Of a stretch of 64,000 nucleotides of DNA, positions 13,101 to 28,100 are shown one piece after another. The DNA lies in assembly GCA_030248215.1 (NCBI GenBank), contig JASANG010001630.1:186001-250000 (forward strand), read 5' to 3'. The translations under genes and the position numbers were made by a program. The notes beneath the pieces are model-generated. The model was given only the letters and a program-made list of their open reading frames with translations. It made no database searches and was not told the origin of the DNA. This DNA comes from Enoplolaimus lenunculus. Lineage: Eukaryota > Nematoda > Enoplea > Enoplida > Thoracostomopsidae. Position 1 is the first letter of the stretch, and each line of letters begins with the position of its first letter.

Positions 13101-16100
13101 CTCGTTCGTTGAAGAATGTATTAAGGAATAGGGTCAAAAAACTAAAAGCTGTTCGCTTATAATAGCGTTTCGCCGCGCTGGCTACTTATTTCAAGGTTTC
13201 TCTATGTACAAAAACATTTTAAATGATAACGTATGAAGCACGAAAAGCGTATAAAATAGCGTTCTATTTTTGACACAAGCTAAACAATCCATCACTTCCA
13301 ATTTTGTTTTTCAATCGTTCATTTATCATTTAAAATCACAATATTTTTAATAAATATGCTGTTTTGCATGCACTGTAAATTCCAGTGAGTTGATTTTATC
13401 TCAGAATGAGTTGAATCACTCAGCCTGAGTTATGACTATCAGAACTCAGAATTTTGAGTTGATTCAATCCATTCTGAGTTAATTAAGCAACTCATCCATA
13501 GTCAACTCAACTAACAGTGAGAATCAAATCAACTCAGAGTGAGTTTAAGTTTACTGCTATTAATTCAGAAGGAACTAACTTTCCGTCTGAGTTGATTAAC
13601 TCATTGGAATTTACAGTGTGAATTAAAAATATCAAGATTTTATACAGGAACCAATGAACATGACCGTTCGTACCGGTGACGCATTTGAGCTGGATGCCGA
13701 AGTTATATCGACGCCGATAGCAGAACTTGTCTGGTACTGCAACGGTGTTAAAATTCTCGAATCAAAAGACGTATCAATTTTCACTGCCGGCAATAAAACA
13801 AGGCTGATCATTCGAAACGCACAGTTACGTCAAGCAGAGTATACGTGTATTGCAGAAAATCCTTACGGTCACGCGGTAACAAAATGCCGAATAATATGTG
13901 AAGGTAAGTCGAAGCAGTTGATATCGAAAGGCGAGGGAGGCACCTTCCTTCTGTAAAGTAAAAAAATCATCACAACCTTAAGAACCTGCCTATTATGTCT
14001 AAGCCTTAATATCAGCCGACGCCAAGGCATAAGCCTTTGTGTCCCAGTCTATACGTCGTTCAGCGACAACGTCCCCAGTGGGCAGGGCTTTATAATTAGC
14101 ATGACCAGTATGCCTATTAATAGAAATATGACTGGTAACATGTTTTGAAATATTCTCCATTTGAACAAGTGATCGGTTTGACACGTCTGACACCAAGTGT
14201 GGGTGGAAGTTAGGGTTGCGCTATACTCGCCACGCATCGGCGCACGGCACTAAAGCTGTTTGCCTATATTTTTGTTAGCAATCCATAACAGCGTGTGGCG
14301 TCGAGCACAGTAATGTACAGCATAATCCTTAAGAAAACTGCTCTTTGTAACTAAAGTTACCTAAAACTCGATGTTGCAACGCGTCAGTGTACTTGGCAAA
14401 TAGCTTGTTCCAGTGATATCCATAATAGCGAATGATTTATGTGTGTGGCGTTTATTATATTAATAGTTGAAACACATTTGTTTCAATTATGGAATTATTT
14501 TAAAAATATGGAGCCTTGAGATGAATTTATATGAATAATTTTGCAGAAGATTGCAATAAATATCAAACATAAGCTATCAAATAATCAGTTCAACCAATGA
14601 TGATGATGAGTTAATTCGACTTGCAATGCTATTCATACCTATAAATTAATTCTTGGTGTATATTGATCATGAATAAATTGCAGCTCTAAGTTTCAGTTCC
14701 GAGAAACATTAAGCGTAAAGAATGCTTTATTCAAAATTTCTTGATTTGAAAACACTTTCATACAGATAAATTGTCTAGTTTGCGCTTAACAATATAAAAA
14801 TAGTACTGTCACCACAGCAGCAGACTGTGAAATAATTCGAGATTCTTTCGCCAATTCAAAAAGTTTAAATTAATTCAAGAAAGGGTCAGCAACGCAGTTT
14901 TCAATAGACGAGGCCAATCAAAATGAAGGTGCCTGAGTTTAAAGTTAGTTGCAACTGCGTTCGCACTTGCGAATTAAATTAATAGCACGAATTCTAGTGA
15001 TATTTTTACGCGACAAGAACTTCAAAGCTGTTTTGTGACCGATCTTGCATATGCAAGTTTCACGTGCAAGTTTTCGCTGCAAAAAATTGCACGTACGAAA
15101 TCGCTTAATGCATCTTTACAACGTTTGTATGTACTTATTGCAATTATTCATTTTTGGACATTACTCTTACTCTGCTGACAGTAGGGTTTTCAATAAAAGT
15201 TTGCACCATTCGAAAATAAGCAGGAGATATTGTCTAATTCATATTGATTGAGTTGCAGAATCTAAAGCTCAACTGGAAGAGCAAGTCGAAGAAGAAACGT
15301 TGACAACTCTTGCTGTTGAAGAACGTCGGCTTCCGCATATTCGGTAATATCGTAAAAAAATAACCATCAAAGATATTTCTAAAATAAACAACAATGATGC
15401 GCCTAGTATGTGGTAGGCTCTTCGTCGAAGTCAGTGTGAGGCCTCATAAAGTCATAAGCCTCCCCGAGTTCTTTTTAGGCCAATTGGATGAATAAGTAAG
15501 ACCGTTAAAGGTGTGCAAACGATATTTTAACCTTAAGTAAAAGTTGATGCAATGTATTAATGGTACATTATTAAAGTTATATATTTTCAGTGGGCAAAAA
15601 TAGAATTCTGATGCATTAGGGCACTGATAAGAGGTTCTTTATTCAGTACAGGTGTTATTACGCTTTTGTTTATGAAACTGGTTACGTAGAGCGATGGCTC
15701 AGGGGGTTCAAGTTCGCTGAGTCAATTGGTACCGAAACGTGTTTTGTACTTTTGAAACGTTTTCTACGTATGCTCATTGTTCACCACCATTTTCGTTTGT
15801 TACAGGTTCACCAGAACGCCGCAAAGTCAACTCATTGAAGAGGGCGATGAAGTGACTTTGATTGCTGAAGTTGACGCTTATCCAACGGCAAAGATGTCAT
15901 GGTACGAAGGATCAACAGAGCTTCAAACGGTGAAAGAAAAGCGGCGAATTGAAACGTATGAAAATGTTACAATATTGACGATTTTTCACGGACGCACCGC
16001 TGAATACACAGTTGAAGCTACAAATGAAGCTGGTACTATTCATACAAGCGCTAAGATTAAAGTTTTGAGTAAGTTTGATAGCTTATTCTTAAAGGACTGG

Positions 16101-19100
16101 TGCTTAGAGAAGCAAGATTTAAAAAATATTGTGCCTCAAAACTAGTTTGGCTTCGGCTATTGTGTGTGGCCGTTTCTGTTATGTATTTTCCGACCACATT
16201 CGCCAGTTTCTAGTAATTACTATTAACTAATTATACAATTATTTTGCTTGGATAGTTTTAAAATTTGCACGTCGCATAGTGTTCATTTTAATCCACAAAG
16301 GTGCGTTCGCATAGCATAGCCTACACTACATTCAGCGTACATTTTGATAAATTTTATGCCTGTGATTTATTACATTCGTACTTGGATCAGAAGTTAACAA
16401 CAACTCTCACTGAATTTTGATTAAAAATGGTGGAAAAATCAAAATTTAGGAAGAACTTTTTATTGAGGTATCAGATAATGAAACATATTCATTTTTTATT
16501 TTCTGGTTATACCAGAGACATAAGGATCAAACCTACTTTTTTGAGCAACATCTCATTGATTAGGCAAAATATAGAAATTTCTTAAATACTCGAGCTTCCG
16601 AAATATATATTTACCGACATTTTACAATTTCAGCTCCCGCAGAACCGGAAGTGTTGATCAGAGTTCGCGGACGTCAAGAATATCAACAAGACGTTCAAGT
16701 CCGAACGCAAGAATTATTCTTCCGTCAACTGAGCACCGCAAATACCAACATTATTGAACCAATTCCGACCACCGAAGCAGGTGTTGTGCCATCGTTTACG
16801 CCTGATTTCGCAAAGCCCTTATCATCGCAAGTTGGCTATTCGTTGTTTTATCGTGCATATGCAACGCGTGTAGACGCAATGTCGTCTGAAAAACAATATT
16901 ATTTTCACGCAGAACGCTATCACCAAGACAGGGCCCGTGAGCGGAGAATAGAGAGAAACGTATTTCAAGCTGGGCTGCAAGGTTTCACAGATATACGACC
17001 GGAACTTACCCAACCTATGCCGTATGTACCCTTACAACCAACGACTGCAAAAACTATAGAACATATTGCAGCACCGTTGTACGCAGTTACTGCGTCAAAT
17101 GTTGACATTTCTATTGCACCACAGCTGCAACATTTGGACTGCACCCTTATCCACGAAGAATTTCTCGTTATCAGTCAAGAAAGTTTAGTTTTGGTCGAAT
17201 TTCGCTCAAGTGAAATTAGCGAAATGTACGTGAGCGACGAGAAAATGGACACGTTTAGCGTGACGGAAGACAGCAAAGAAACACTGAACGTTCTCGCGGA
17301 ACCGACAGTTTCGCTAAGTACCGGAATTCAAATCGGTAGCGTAGACGTTCGGATAGCGCCCAGGATTGAACGAATGTCAACGACGCTGATTCACGAAGAA
17401 TTTGCGTTGTTCAAAACAGACGAAATGCTTTACGTACCTGAACAGATGCCACAAGCAGCAACTGGCCAAGATCAAGTTCCAGTAGAAAATACAGCAACGC
17501 TTGACAAGTTGAGCTATACATCGAATACAGCGAGCATTTCAAAACAAGTAACGTCAACGCTTTCTGAAGTGTTTGTCCGGGAAGTTGAAATTAAACTAGC
17601 GCCACGAACTGAGCATTTACTGTGTACACTGACCCATGAAGAGTTTTTAGTTATAGAACAAGCTGAATTGCTTTATCGTTCGCTACCAGAAGCCGAAACT
17701 AAAACTGTATCGATAACTGGCCACGATACGGGTACATTTCAGCAAGAAATACTGCCACAGCTATCAGCAACAGCCGCCACTGAACCTCGTCTTACGTTAT
17801 TCGAAGCGTTAGTTCATGAAGTTTTAGTGCGTAAAGCACCACGCGTAGAGCATCTACAATGTGTGCTGACTCACGAAGAGTTTTTTGTTGTCAGAAGCGA
17901 TGAACTTGTTTACAAACAACTGCCAACAGCTCAAACGGATATCGCACAAACAACGGTTGAAGATACACGATCATTCATTGTTCAGACACCGGATACGGAT
18001 ACAACATCTGTCGATATACAGAAAGCAATTTTACTCTACGAAGTAGCCACATCAACAATCGAAATTCAACTAGCGCCTCGTATTGAAAATCTACAATGCA
18101 GCCTGATTTGCGAAGAATTTATGACATTGAATCAACGTGAATTGGTATATAAATTTTTGCCAACTGCCCAGTTGAGTAGCGATACGATAACGGCGCATGA
18201 AGTTGAAAAGCTTAATATTAAACTTGATCAGTCACAATCGACACGATTTAGCACAGAAACCGCAACTTTGCGAGGAGAATTAGCAATTCAACAAGTTCAA
18301 ATCCAGCGTGCACCACAACTGGAGCATTTACAATGTGTTTTAATCCATGAAGATTTTGTTATTATTGATCAACGGGAAATGTTTTACGCTGAGCTGCCTA
18401 CAGGTGAAGAGCAGAACATTGTGACGAGACCAGAAACAGCAGGAATGTTAGAAATTCAACGAAGAAATGAAGAACGTACTGAAATTTCTAGCCAGGTCGC
18501 TGTGTCGTTGATGAAAGTTATGACACAACAAGTGGAGATTCGTCAAGCGCCACAGATTGAAACGCTACTTTGTCTACTCGTTCACGAAGAATTTATGTCA
18601 ATCGAACAGTCGGAGTTGGTGTACGTTGAAATGCCAGCAGCGACTACAATCGTTGAACAAGTGTTAAGCGAAGAAACGCGTAATTTGGCAGTAGAAGAAG
18701 GTAAGCGTGAGAAAACTATCATTGGACAGCAGGCAACAACTTTGCTTTGCGATATAAAAATCACCAATGTAGAGTTAAAACTTGCACCTCGAATCGAGAC
18801 ACAAGAATGTGTGTTGGTCCGTGAAGAATATGTTGTCGTATCACAACATGAATTGCTCTACGAAGCGTTGCCGCAGTCAACGACATCTGTACAGCAAATG
18901 ATTTTGGAATCTACTGGACAATTTGATATTGATTTTGACGAAAAATACCAACTACAGCATCACGAACAACAAGCGCTAACTCTTGTTGAAGTGTCCGTGC
19001 AAGAAGTTGAGCTAAAATTAGCACCTCGGATAGAACATTTGCAATGCATACTAACAAATGAAGACTTCATGGTCGTAGAAAGTCATGAATTGCTCTACGA

Positions 19101-22100
19101 GCGTTTACCTCACGCTGATATGTCAGTGGATAAAATTAACGCAAAAGTAACTGAAAGCCTGCAGACGGAACAATTTTCCACTGAAACACCAACAATACTG
19201 GTTGAATCCCAAACCATTTTATCGGATTGTATCATTCAACAAATTAAAGTAAACTTAGCACCAAAAATTGAACATTTGCAATGCATTTTGGTACACGAAG
19301 AATTCATGTTAGTTCAAAATCGTGAACTGTTATACGAACGCATACCCGAAGCGGACGAAAAAACAGACGTAACAACTGTTGAATCAACGCAAACTATGGA
19401 AATAAGTAAAGCAAACAAACAGGTTCTAACCGCACTGAAAGAAGAAACAGTTATATTATCGGAAGTAAGCGTTCAAGACGTTAATATAATGATCGCACCA
19501 AAACTAGAGCACATTCAGTGTATTTTGACCCACGAAGAATTTGTTGTTGTTCATCAATCAGAACTCGCTTACAAAGCGATTCCTGAAGCCAAAAGTGAAA
19601 CTGAACTGAAAACGTTTGAAAGTACTGAACTCATGCAAATTGAACAATATCCGGTTGATACTGCTTACATAGAACGAGAAACCGCAGTTACACTGGCTGA
19701 AATTCGAATGCAACAAATTGAAATCAAAATAGCCCCACAGATCGAGCATTTACAATGTTTACTGACACATGAAGAATTTATGACCGTTGAACAGCAGGAG
19801 TTGCTGTACTCTACGATGCCTGAAGCGGAAATAAACGTTGACACCACCCCAGGCGAAGAATTGGCAAAATTTGAAATTGCAAAAGAAACTGAACAGACGA
19901 CAAAACAATCGACTCAGACAGCAGTTGTACTGTCAGAAGCGATTGTGGAGCACATTGAATTTCAGTTAGCACCAAAAATAGAACACCTGCAGTGTATATT
20001 GACGTACGAAGAGTTTGCTGTGATTAATCAAAACGAATTGTTATATACAAAAATTCCACAAGCCAAAACTTCCTCCGAGACAGTAGTCAGTGAAGGAACT
20101 GAAATTTTTGATGTCGAAGAGAAAAAGACCGAAACAACTAAAACGCTACAAGAACAAACGTTTATTTTTGACGAAATTAGCGTTCATCAAATTGAAATTA
20201 GACGAGCGCCCAAAATAGAGCATCTGCAATGTTTACTGATGCACGAAGAATTTGTTGTAGTACAACAGTACGACTTGACGTACCAGGACGTACCGCAAGC
20301 GACAACTGTAACTGAGGTAAGTTCTGTGGAAGCAACTGAATCGATAAAAATTGAACAATCGGCGACAGAAACGCCACGTATCACCGAACAAGCAATTATT
20401 GTAATGTCTGAAATTACTGTACAAGACGTTGATATTCGGTTAGCACCCAAAATAGAACACTTGGAATGTTTATTAACGCACGAAGAATTTATGGTGGTTG
20501 AACAAAAAGACCTGCTATATTGTGAAATGCCACAAGCTTTTGTGACGTTAGAAGAGACTTCTGTGGAGCAATCTGAAGAAGTTAAAATGCATCAAGCTAT
20601 GAAAGAATCAACGACCATCACAGAACAGGCTGCAGTAACATTTGCTCAAGTTGAAATTAAACTCATCGAGTTTAAATTCGCTCCTCAAATTGAACATCTC
20701 CAATGTATATTGACTCACGAAGAATTTATGGTAGTGGAACAGAAGGAGCTAGTGTATCGCGAAATGCCACAAGCTGTCATGAAATTAGAAGAAACATCGA
20801 CCGAAGAATCACAGCAAATAAAAATCAAACAAGCGGTTACAGAATCGACAACATTGTTAGAACACGCTGCAGTAACTCTTGCTCAAGTTGAAATTAAGCA
20901 TGTCGAATTTCAATTGGCTCCTCAACTTGAACATCTTCAATGTATACTGACCAATGAAGAATTTGTTGTCATTCAACAACAAGACTTACTGTATAGCACA
21001 ATGCCGCAAGCAACAACAATAGTTGATACCACTACTGCCGAACAAACTGCAATTATGGAAAGCGAAAGAACGGTAACAGAATCAACACGTATGTCAGAAC
21101 AAGATTCAGTCGTCCTGGCACAAGTATGCATTGAATCGGTAGAAATTCAAAAAGCACCAAAAGTTGAGCATTTACAGTGTTTGTTAACCCATGAAGAATT
21201 TTTGGTTGTCAATTTAAGTGAACTGTTGTATGAAAACGTACCACAAGCAACCGTAAAGACAGATACAACAATCATTGAATCAACAGGGTACGTAGATGTT
21301 GTACGGACGGAAACAGAATTCGCTCACACTACGGAAGAAGCAAAAGTATTTTTGTCGGAAGTCAACGTACAGCAAATTGATATTATTCTAGCACCAAAAG
21401 TCGAACATTTACAGTGTATCTTGACTCACGAAGAGTTTATGGTCGTTGCACAGCATGATCTGTTGTACGAAGCAATACCAGCAGCTACGTTGGAGTCAGA
21501 AATAGTTTCTACTGAACACGCAGCAGAATTGCAAAAGGTACAACAAATTACAGAAACAACATTCGTTTCAGAACAACCAGCAATTGCACTTTCTGAAGTT
21601 TACGTTGAGCATATCGAATTTAAGTTTGCTCCACGAATAGAGCATTTGCAGTGTATATTGACGCATGAAGAATTTATGATTGCAAAACAAACAGAACTAC
21701 TATACGCTGGTGTACCTCAAGCGGAAACAGTTACTGAAACGACAACTATTGAAGGAACGCAAATATTAGAAACCGAACAAAAATCGACTGAAACTACAAA
21801 AACTTTACAAGAAGCGAAATTGATTTTGTCAGAAGTGAGGGTGACCCAGCTAGACATTCAACAAGCTCCTAAAATTGAGCACTTGCAATGCTTACTAACA
21901 CACGAGGAATTTTTTGAAGTTCAACTCAAAGAGTTGTTGTACGAAAATTTATCTCAAGCTGGAGTCAAAATGGACGTTACGGTTGTAGAATCATCACGAC
22001 AACTGGATATAGCGCAAGATTCTAGCGAAACTACAAAAATTTACGAACAAGCTGAAACTGTTTTGTCTGAAGTAAACATACAACAAGTTAACATTATACT

Positions 22101-25100
22101 TGCACCAAAAATCGAACATCTACAGTGTATATTGACTCATGAAGAATTCCTTGTCGTCCAACAACAAGATCTACTGTACGAATCGGTTCCGCAACCATTG
22201 TCGGCATTTGAACAAATAACTGTCGAGTTATCGGAAAAATTGGACGTCAATCAAGATACACAGCAATTCACTAAAGTTTTAGAACAAACCGCGCTCATAC
22301 TATCAGAAGTAAGCACAGAACGAGTCGAAATACAGCTTGCGCCACAAATTGAACACTTACAGTGTGTTTTAACACACGAAGAGTTCGTTGTAGTTAAACA
22401 GCATGATCTGATGTATGCTAAAATACCCGAAGCTCAAACAACTACTGAAACAACAACTGTCGACAGCGCCCACGTACTGGAAGTCGGTCAAAAACAATTG
22501 GACACCACACGTATCTCGGAAACAGAACAAGTATTTCTTGCCGAAGTCTGTGTCCATACAGTTGAAATTAACCTCGCACCAAAAATAGAACATTTACAGT
22601 GTATCTTAACTCATGAACAATTTTTGGTTGTACAACAGCTTGATTTAGTTTACGACGAAATTTCGCACGCAAAAACGGTAACAGAAAAATCTATTCAAGA
22701 AATGGCAGGCACATTTTCCGCGGAACAAGCGAGCACCGAAGCGACGGAAATATTCACCGAAGCCGCTATTGTGTCGTCCGAAGTACAAATACATCAAGTT
22801 ATTATAAATCAAGCACCGAAAATTGAACATTTACAATGTTTGCTTGGCCATGAAGAATTTTTAGTCGTTGAACAAGTTGATTTAACGTATGAAGACGTAC
22901 CAAAAGGTTCAGTTTCGTCAGAAACTGTACTGGTCGGACAATCGCAAGTTTTGGAAGTTGCTCGTGAAACACAAGAATTTGCAAAAACGTCACATCAAAC
23001 CGCGGCAACACTTGCAGAAGTCATTAGTCAGTTGATTGAAATTAAATTCGCTCCTCAAATAGAACATTTACAGTGTGTTTTTACACATGAACAATTTTTA
23101 GTTGTCCAAGCTCACGATTTAATTTACACAAGTGTGCCACAAGGTGAACCAGTTGCAGAAATTACTACTGTAGAAGAATCTCAAACAATAAAAGCAGACC
23201 GCAGTGTTAGCGAAAAAACAATAGTAACAACAACCGAACCGACAAGTTTAATGTCAGAAATTGCTATGCTTGAGATTGAAATCAAGCAAGCACCTAAAAT
23301 AGAACATTTACAATGCTCAATAACTCATGAAGAGTTTATGACAGCACAACAGCATGAGTTGTTGTACACTGAGTTGCCGAAAGCTGCAGCCCAGTTGGAA
23401 ACAACGACTTCAGAACAAATACATAACTTAGAAACGATGAAAGACATTACGGAAACTACAAAAACACTTGAACAAAAACATGTGTTTCTTTCTGACGTTT
23501 CCGTACAACAAATTGAAATTCGACTTGCACCAATTATAGAGCATCTTAGCTGTGTGCTAACTGAAGAACAATTTTTGGTCGTTCACCAACACGATTTACT
23601 GTTTGAAACGCTACCAACAGCTGCCGAGTCTGGAGAATTTATACAGAAAGGTGAGATAACCGAATTTAGTGCTCTTTCACAACAAAGACAATCTAGCAGA
23701 CTTATGGATGAAGAACCAATCAAATTCTGTGAAGCTTCCGTGCAAGAAATTAATATCAAGCTTGCACCAGTGATTGAACATCTTCAATGCACTTTGACAC
23801 ACGAAGATTTTTTAACTGTTCAACAACATGATATGGTGCGCGATGATACTCATGAAGGTAACACTAGTGTTAGTGTTGCAAAAACTGAGTACACCACAGA
23901 CCATCGCAATCTGTTGCCGTATAGCTCGGATTTAAGCTATCGCGCTGAGAAAGACATTAATTTACTGGACAACGCTACGTTGAGAAGTATTAATTCAGAC
24001 CATCGTTTTACAGATCATGAGTTTGATTTGTTACAGAAACAATGTGACACTTCAATAGATATGAAAAGTTCAGTTAAATCTGCTCAACACACACATCATC
24101 AGTCTTTTTTAGTCGAAGCGGCTGTTTCCGAAGTTGAAGTTGTTTGCGATTGCAAGCCGCAAACGCAAACATCAACGTGTATAATTGGACACGAGCAATT
24201 TGTAACCGCATCTCAATGGTTGAGTACCGGCTACAAATTGCCGTCTGAGGAAACAGCCGGATTCGTAGTAGATGCCCCCTTTTTACGAGTTGAAGACATC
24301 AACAGCACACAAGCATGTCTTTTAGAAGCAATGAGTCAGGCAGTTATTGCGACCCTACGACCAGATGTGAAAATAGATACCAACCAAACGAGCATAACTC
24401 CAAGATCTGTAACAGAAGACATTTCAGAAGTATCTGAGCTGTCGGAAATATCAGGAAATCGGCCAAAGTTCGAGCAACAGCTGCAACCGGTGTATTTTGG
24501 TGATCAAAGCGCAGTCAAACTAAAAGCGATCGTGTCAGGGTTTCCTATACCAGAGATCGCTTGGTTTATCAACGGCGAAGAAATTTTTGACGCTGAAACG
24601 TACGTGGGTTAATATTTAATTTGTTGTCAGGATTTGTTTTCGAAATTGCGTTACAGGTAGGTTTTTCGAAAAATTCCTTGAGGAAATTTTCCTTCCCGAA
24701 CAGCAGCAAAGTTTGTGATGCCATAAGAACTAATTTCCAATCGTCTTGAGAATTTGTCAAATTAGAATTGATTTCACACATAGCAGAAATGTGAAGATAT
24801 GCTAGCTCAGAATAAAACCTAATTTGTTATAGCATATATTCTAAAGATTTTAGTTATCCACATAATTCTTAGTTTTGCTTGTTTTGCAGCATGTGGTGCA
24901 AACCAAAATAAGCGCTTTATACTATTCATTGCAAATTTTTACCAGGAAGTATCACATGGTTTACGAAGACGGCATATGTATGTTGACAATTTTGAACGCC
25001 ACGATTGAAGACCAAGCCGAATACGCTTGTGTCGCTCGAAACAAATACGGATCAGCATCAACAACCGTGTTTCTGACGTTGGAAGGTACTTTTAATGTCT

Positions 25101-28100
25101 GTCTGGCAATAAAGAAGGTTTCACGGATATTGCCGAAACACTTAATACGAAATGGTGACAGCATTTTTATAAACATAACAGAAATCACAAGACTGTTCTG
25201 CCTTTATTGGTATCCTTTCCTTCATCTTTGTCCACAGGAAATCAACGGTTTATTATTTGTTGGGTTTTTCACAAAAAATTATTAGTTACTACATGTTTTA
25301 GTACTCTAAGATTCTGGCGAATATACTGAAATATATATTAATAAATCAGCAAACGTTGAATATATCCTAATGAAGTAGGGTTTCTGGTTCTAACAAAAAA
25401 AGTTTATGAAACTTAATGTAAAAAATGTCACATTCTAGAAATGAAAATTTTACAATAAAATGAAACGTGAAATTTCAGGAATATCATGGAGTAGCTTTCA
25501 ATCGCAAGAAAGCCGTTTTCACCCTTTGGCATCCGAAATCACCGACATCGTGGAGCACGAAGAAATGGATTTCCACGTTGAACTCAACTTGCCACAACAG
25601 CGAGAAAATATCTCAGTTGAAATTTTGATTTGCCAGGATATTTTGATAACCAAAACAATTGATAGACATGAAAGTTATGAAAAACTCAAATATGGAGAGA
25701 TCAGTGATGAGACTGTTGGATGGTACAATACGGTGGATCTGCCGGTCGACAGTTACGCTGAAGTTACCGACCAAGTCTTCATAAAAGAACACATTTCTGA
25801 ATCTTTACTCTCTCTAGCGAGCTCTGTTACTCACTTTAAAGCAAGCGAATATTCTAAACTCGAGTTTGTGAGCAATATTTCGTTGCATGCCGCGGACAAC
25901 TTTGCAGAAACAACAGCAATTATTGCCGATATTTTACAGTTGGCAGTTTCCATTTACACCGCAATTGAACTTAGCCACGAAGTAACTGAAATTCAAGTAG
26001 AATATGACAAAATAATGGAACAACTTGAAATCGCAATTATAACAGTTGAGTCAAGTGAATTTTGCGTTGCATTGAACGTCAACGACATCGAGCTAAAATT
26101 AAATATCGTAAAATACGTGGAACAGTATGATTTAGACGTTAATGTTTGCGGTACAGGGCCGACACTAATTAAAGTTGAACACCAACTGAGTGATTATGAA
26201 GAAGTGATTACGTCAGATTTGTCAACTTCTCAAAGACTTATCGTTGAAAATGCTGCCGAGGCACAAAGTTGTGAAGTTCTGGTGTATTCGGGAGATATAA
26301 ACATGGCGTCACTCACCGCTCAAGAGGAGACAGTGTTTGAGGCACCAAAATTTTTGACTGAACTCGCTGATAAGAGTGTTCAAATAAACTGTGTGGTAAA
26401 GCTAAAAACAACAGTCAAAGGATATCCGGTTCCACAAATTGTTTGGACTTTAAACAACGAAGACGTTTCTCAAATACCAGATGTAGAACAAATTTTCGAA
26501 GACGGAGTCTGTGTATTGATTATACAACAAGCTGGGGCAGTACATGCAGGAATATTGCATTGTATTGCAACGAATGTTTATGGATCGGACAGGGTATCGT
26601 GCCAACTATCTATAGTTGAGGTTACCGAAGACCAATCTATATGCATAGAAACTCATCTGAGTCTACATTCTGAATCTGGTGCAACTGAAGCTATACTAAG
26701 CTTTGCACCTAGCACAAGTGCTCAAATGTCAATTTTGCTGGCAACTAAGCAAACTTGGCTGGATGTTAGCCAAACTACAGGGAGAGAAATTACGCAAATC
26801 ATTACAGATGACAAACAACGCGTTGTAACATCGAAAGTATCAGTGGAACGACAAATTTACAATGAAATGAGCTTTGAAGAGTTGCATATGGAGGTGTTGG
26901 TACAAGCGAGCGAAATTATTGCCGAATCTAGCGCTACAGTCTGTGAAGAAATTGTGGAACAAAGCGTGTTAGCTTTGCGGCATATTTCAGTCTCACAGTC
27001 GTCTAGTTTAAATTTTCCAGCTATGGATGAAACAGCTGAGGTAGTTTTTAGTGTTACTACATCGTATAAACTAGTGCAATCGATTAAGCAAATGATAGTT
27101 GAAACTGTGCAAGAAACAGAACGTGTACAAAAATATATGCAATCAATAGAAGGCACGGAATCAGCAATAGAATTACACAAACTGCAAACTCATTTGAATG
27201 TTGAAACTCAACTGACGGAGAACTCTTATGCTTGTAGTGAAGCAAAATTCCAACTATTCTATACAGAAGACTGCCAGTTGGAAGCTGAAATACATTTACA
27301 CAGCGTAAACGAATACATCACTGCACACTTGGCAATATTTGAGCTAGCTAGCGCATTATTCGAAACTTCATATCATACAGAAGACATTATTCAACAAATT
27401 GCGTTCGAAGATAATTTAGCAACAAAATCTGAGCATGCAGAAGCGATTATCGGGTACCAATTAAAACTGCAAGTCAGTGCAGTGGTTAGCGAAGCAACCG
27501 CAGAAGCTATAACAATTGACGTTCAGCTAGACAAATCGTACGAGCGCGTTGGTCTTGATGCCGTTATCGGTCATATGCCATTCAGCTCTCAATCACAAAC
27601 CGTCCGTCCTATTCCGGTGTCGGAAAAGACCGTGTCTGTGAATATTGATTGCGAACGAAAACCTGACTGCGAGTACATTGAGGCAAAAATTGGACATTTC
27701 GAGGCAGATAGCGTTCAGACTGACAAATTAACAGCTATTGACGTGAAGCAAGAACGTGATATTAGTGTGATTGTAAGCTTACATCGTGAACCACTTGTAT
27801 GTGGCGTAGAGTATATACTGACTGAGCTTAAAGCAATCACCGTTCAAGTAAGCGTTGTTAAAGAAATGTTTTTTGAAGAATCCATCACTGATGCTGAGTA
27901 CAACTTTTGTAACAAACAAGAAGTTGTACAATTGGAGCATGCCGTTAGTTTTAGCGAAAATTCGAATGTCACCGCAACAATTAGTGGGACTACTATTTCG
28001 GCTTGTGTTATTGATATCGAATGTGTTGGCTTCGAAGCGAGCGAAACTATTCAATGTATGGTAACAGATTGCAAGATTGAACGATCGAACGCCAGAATAG

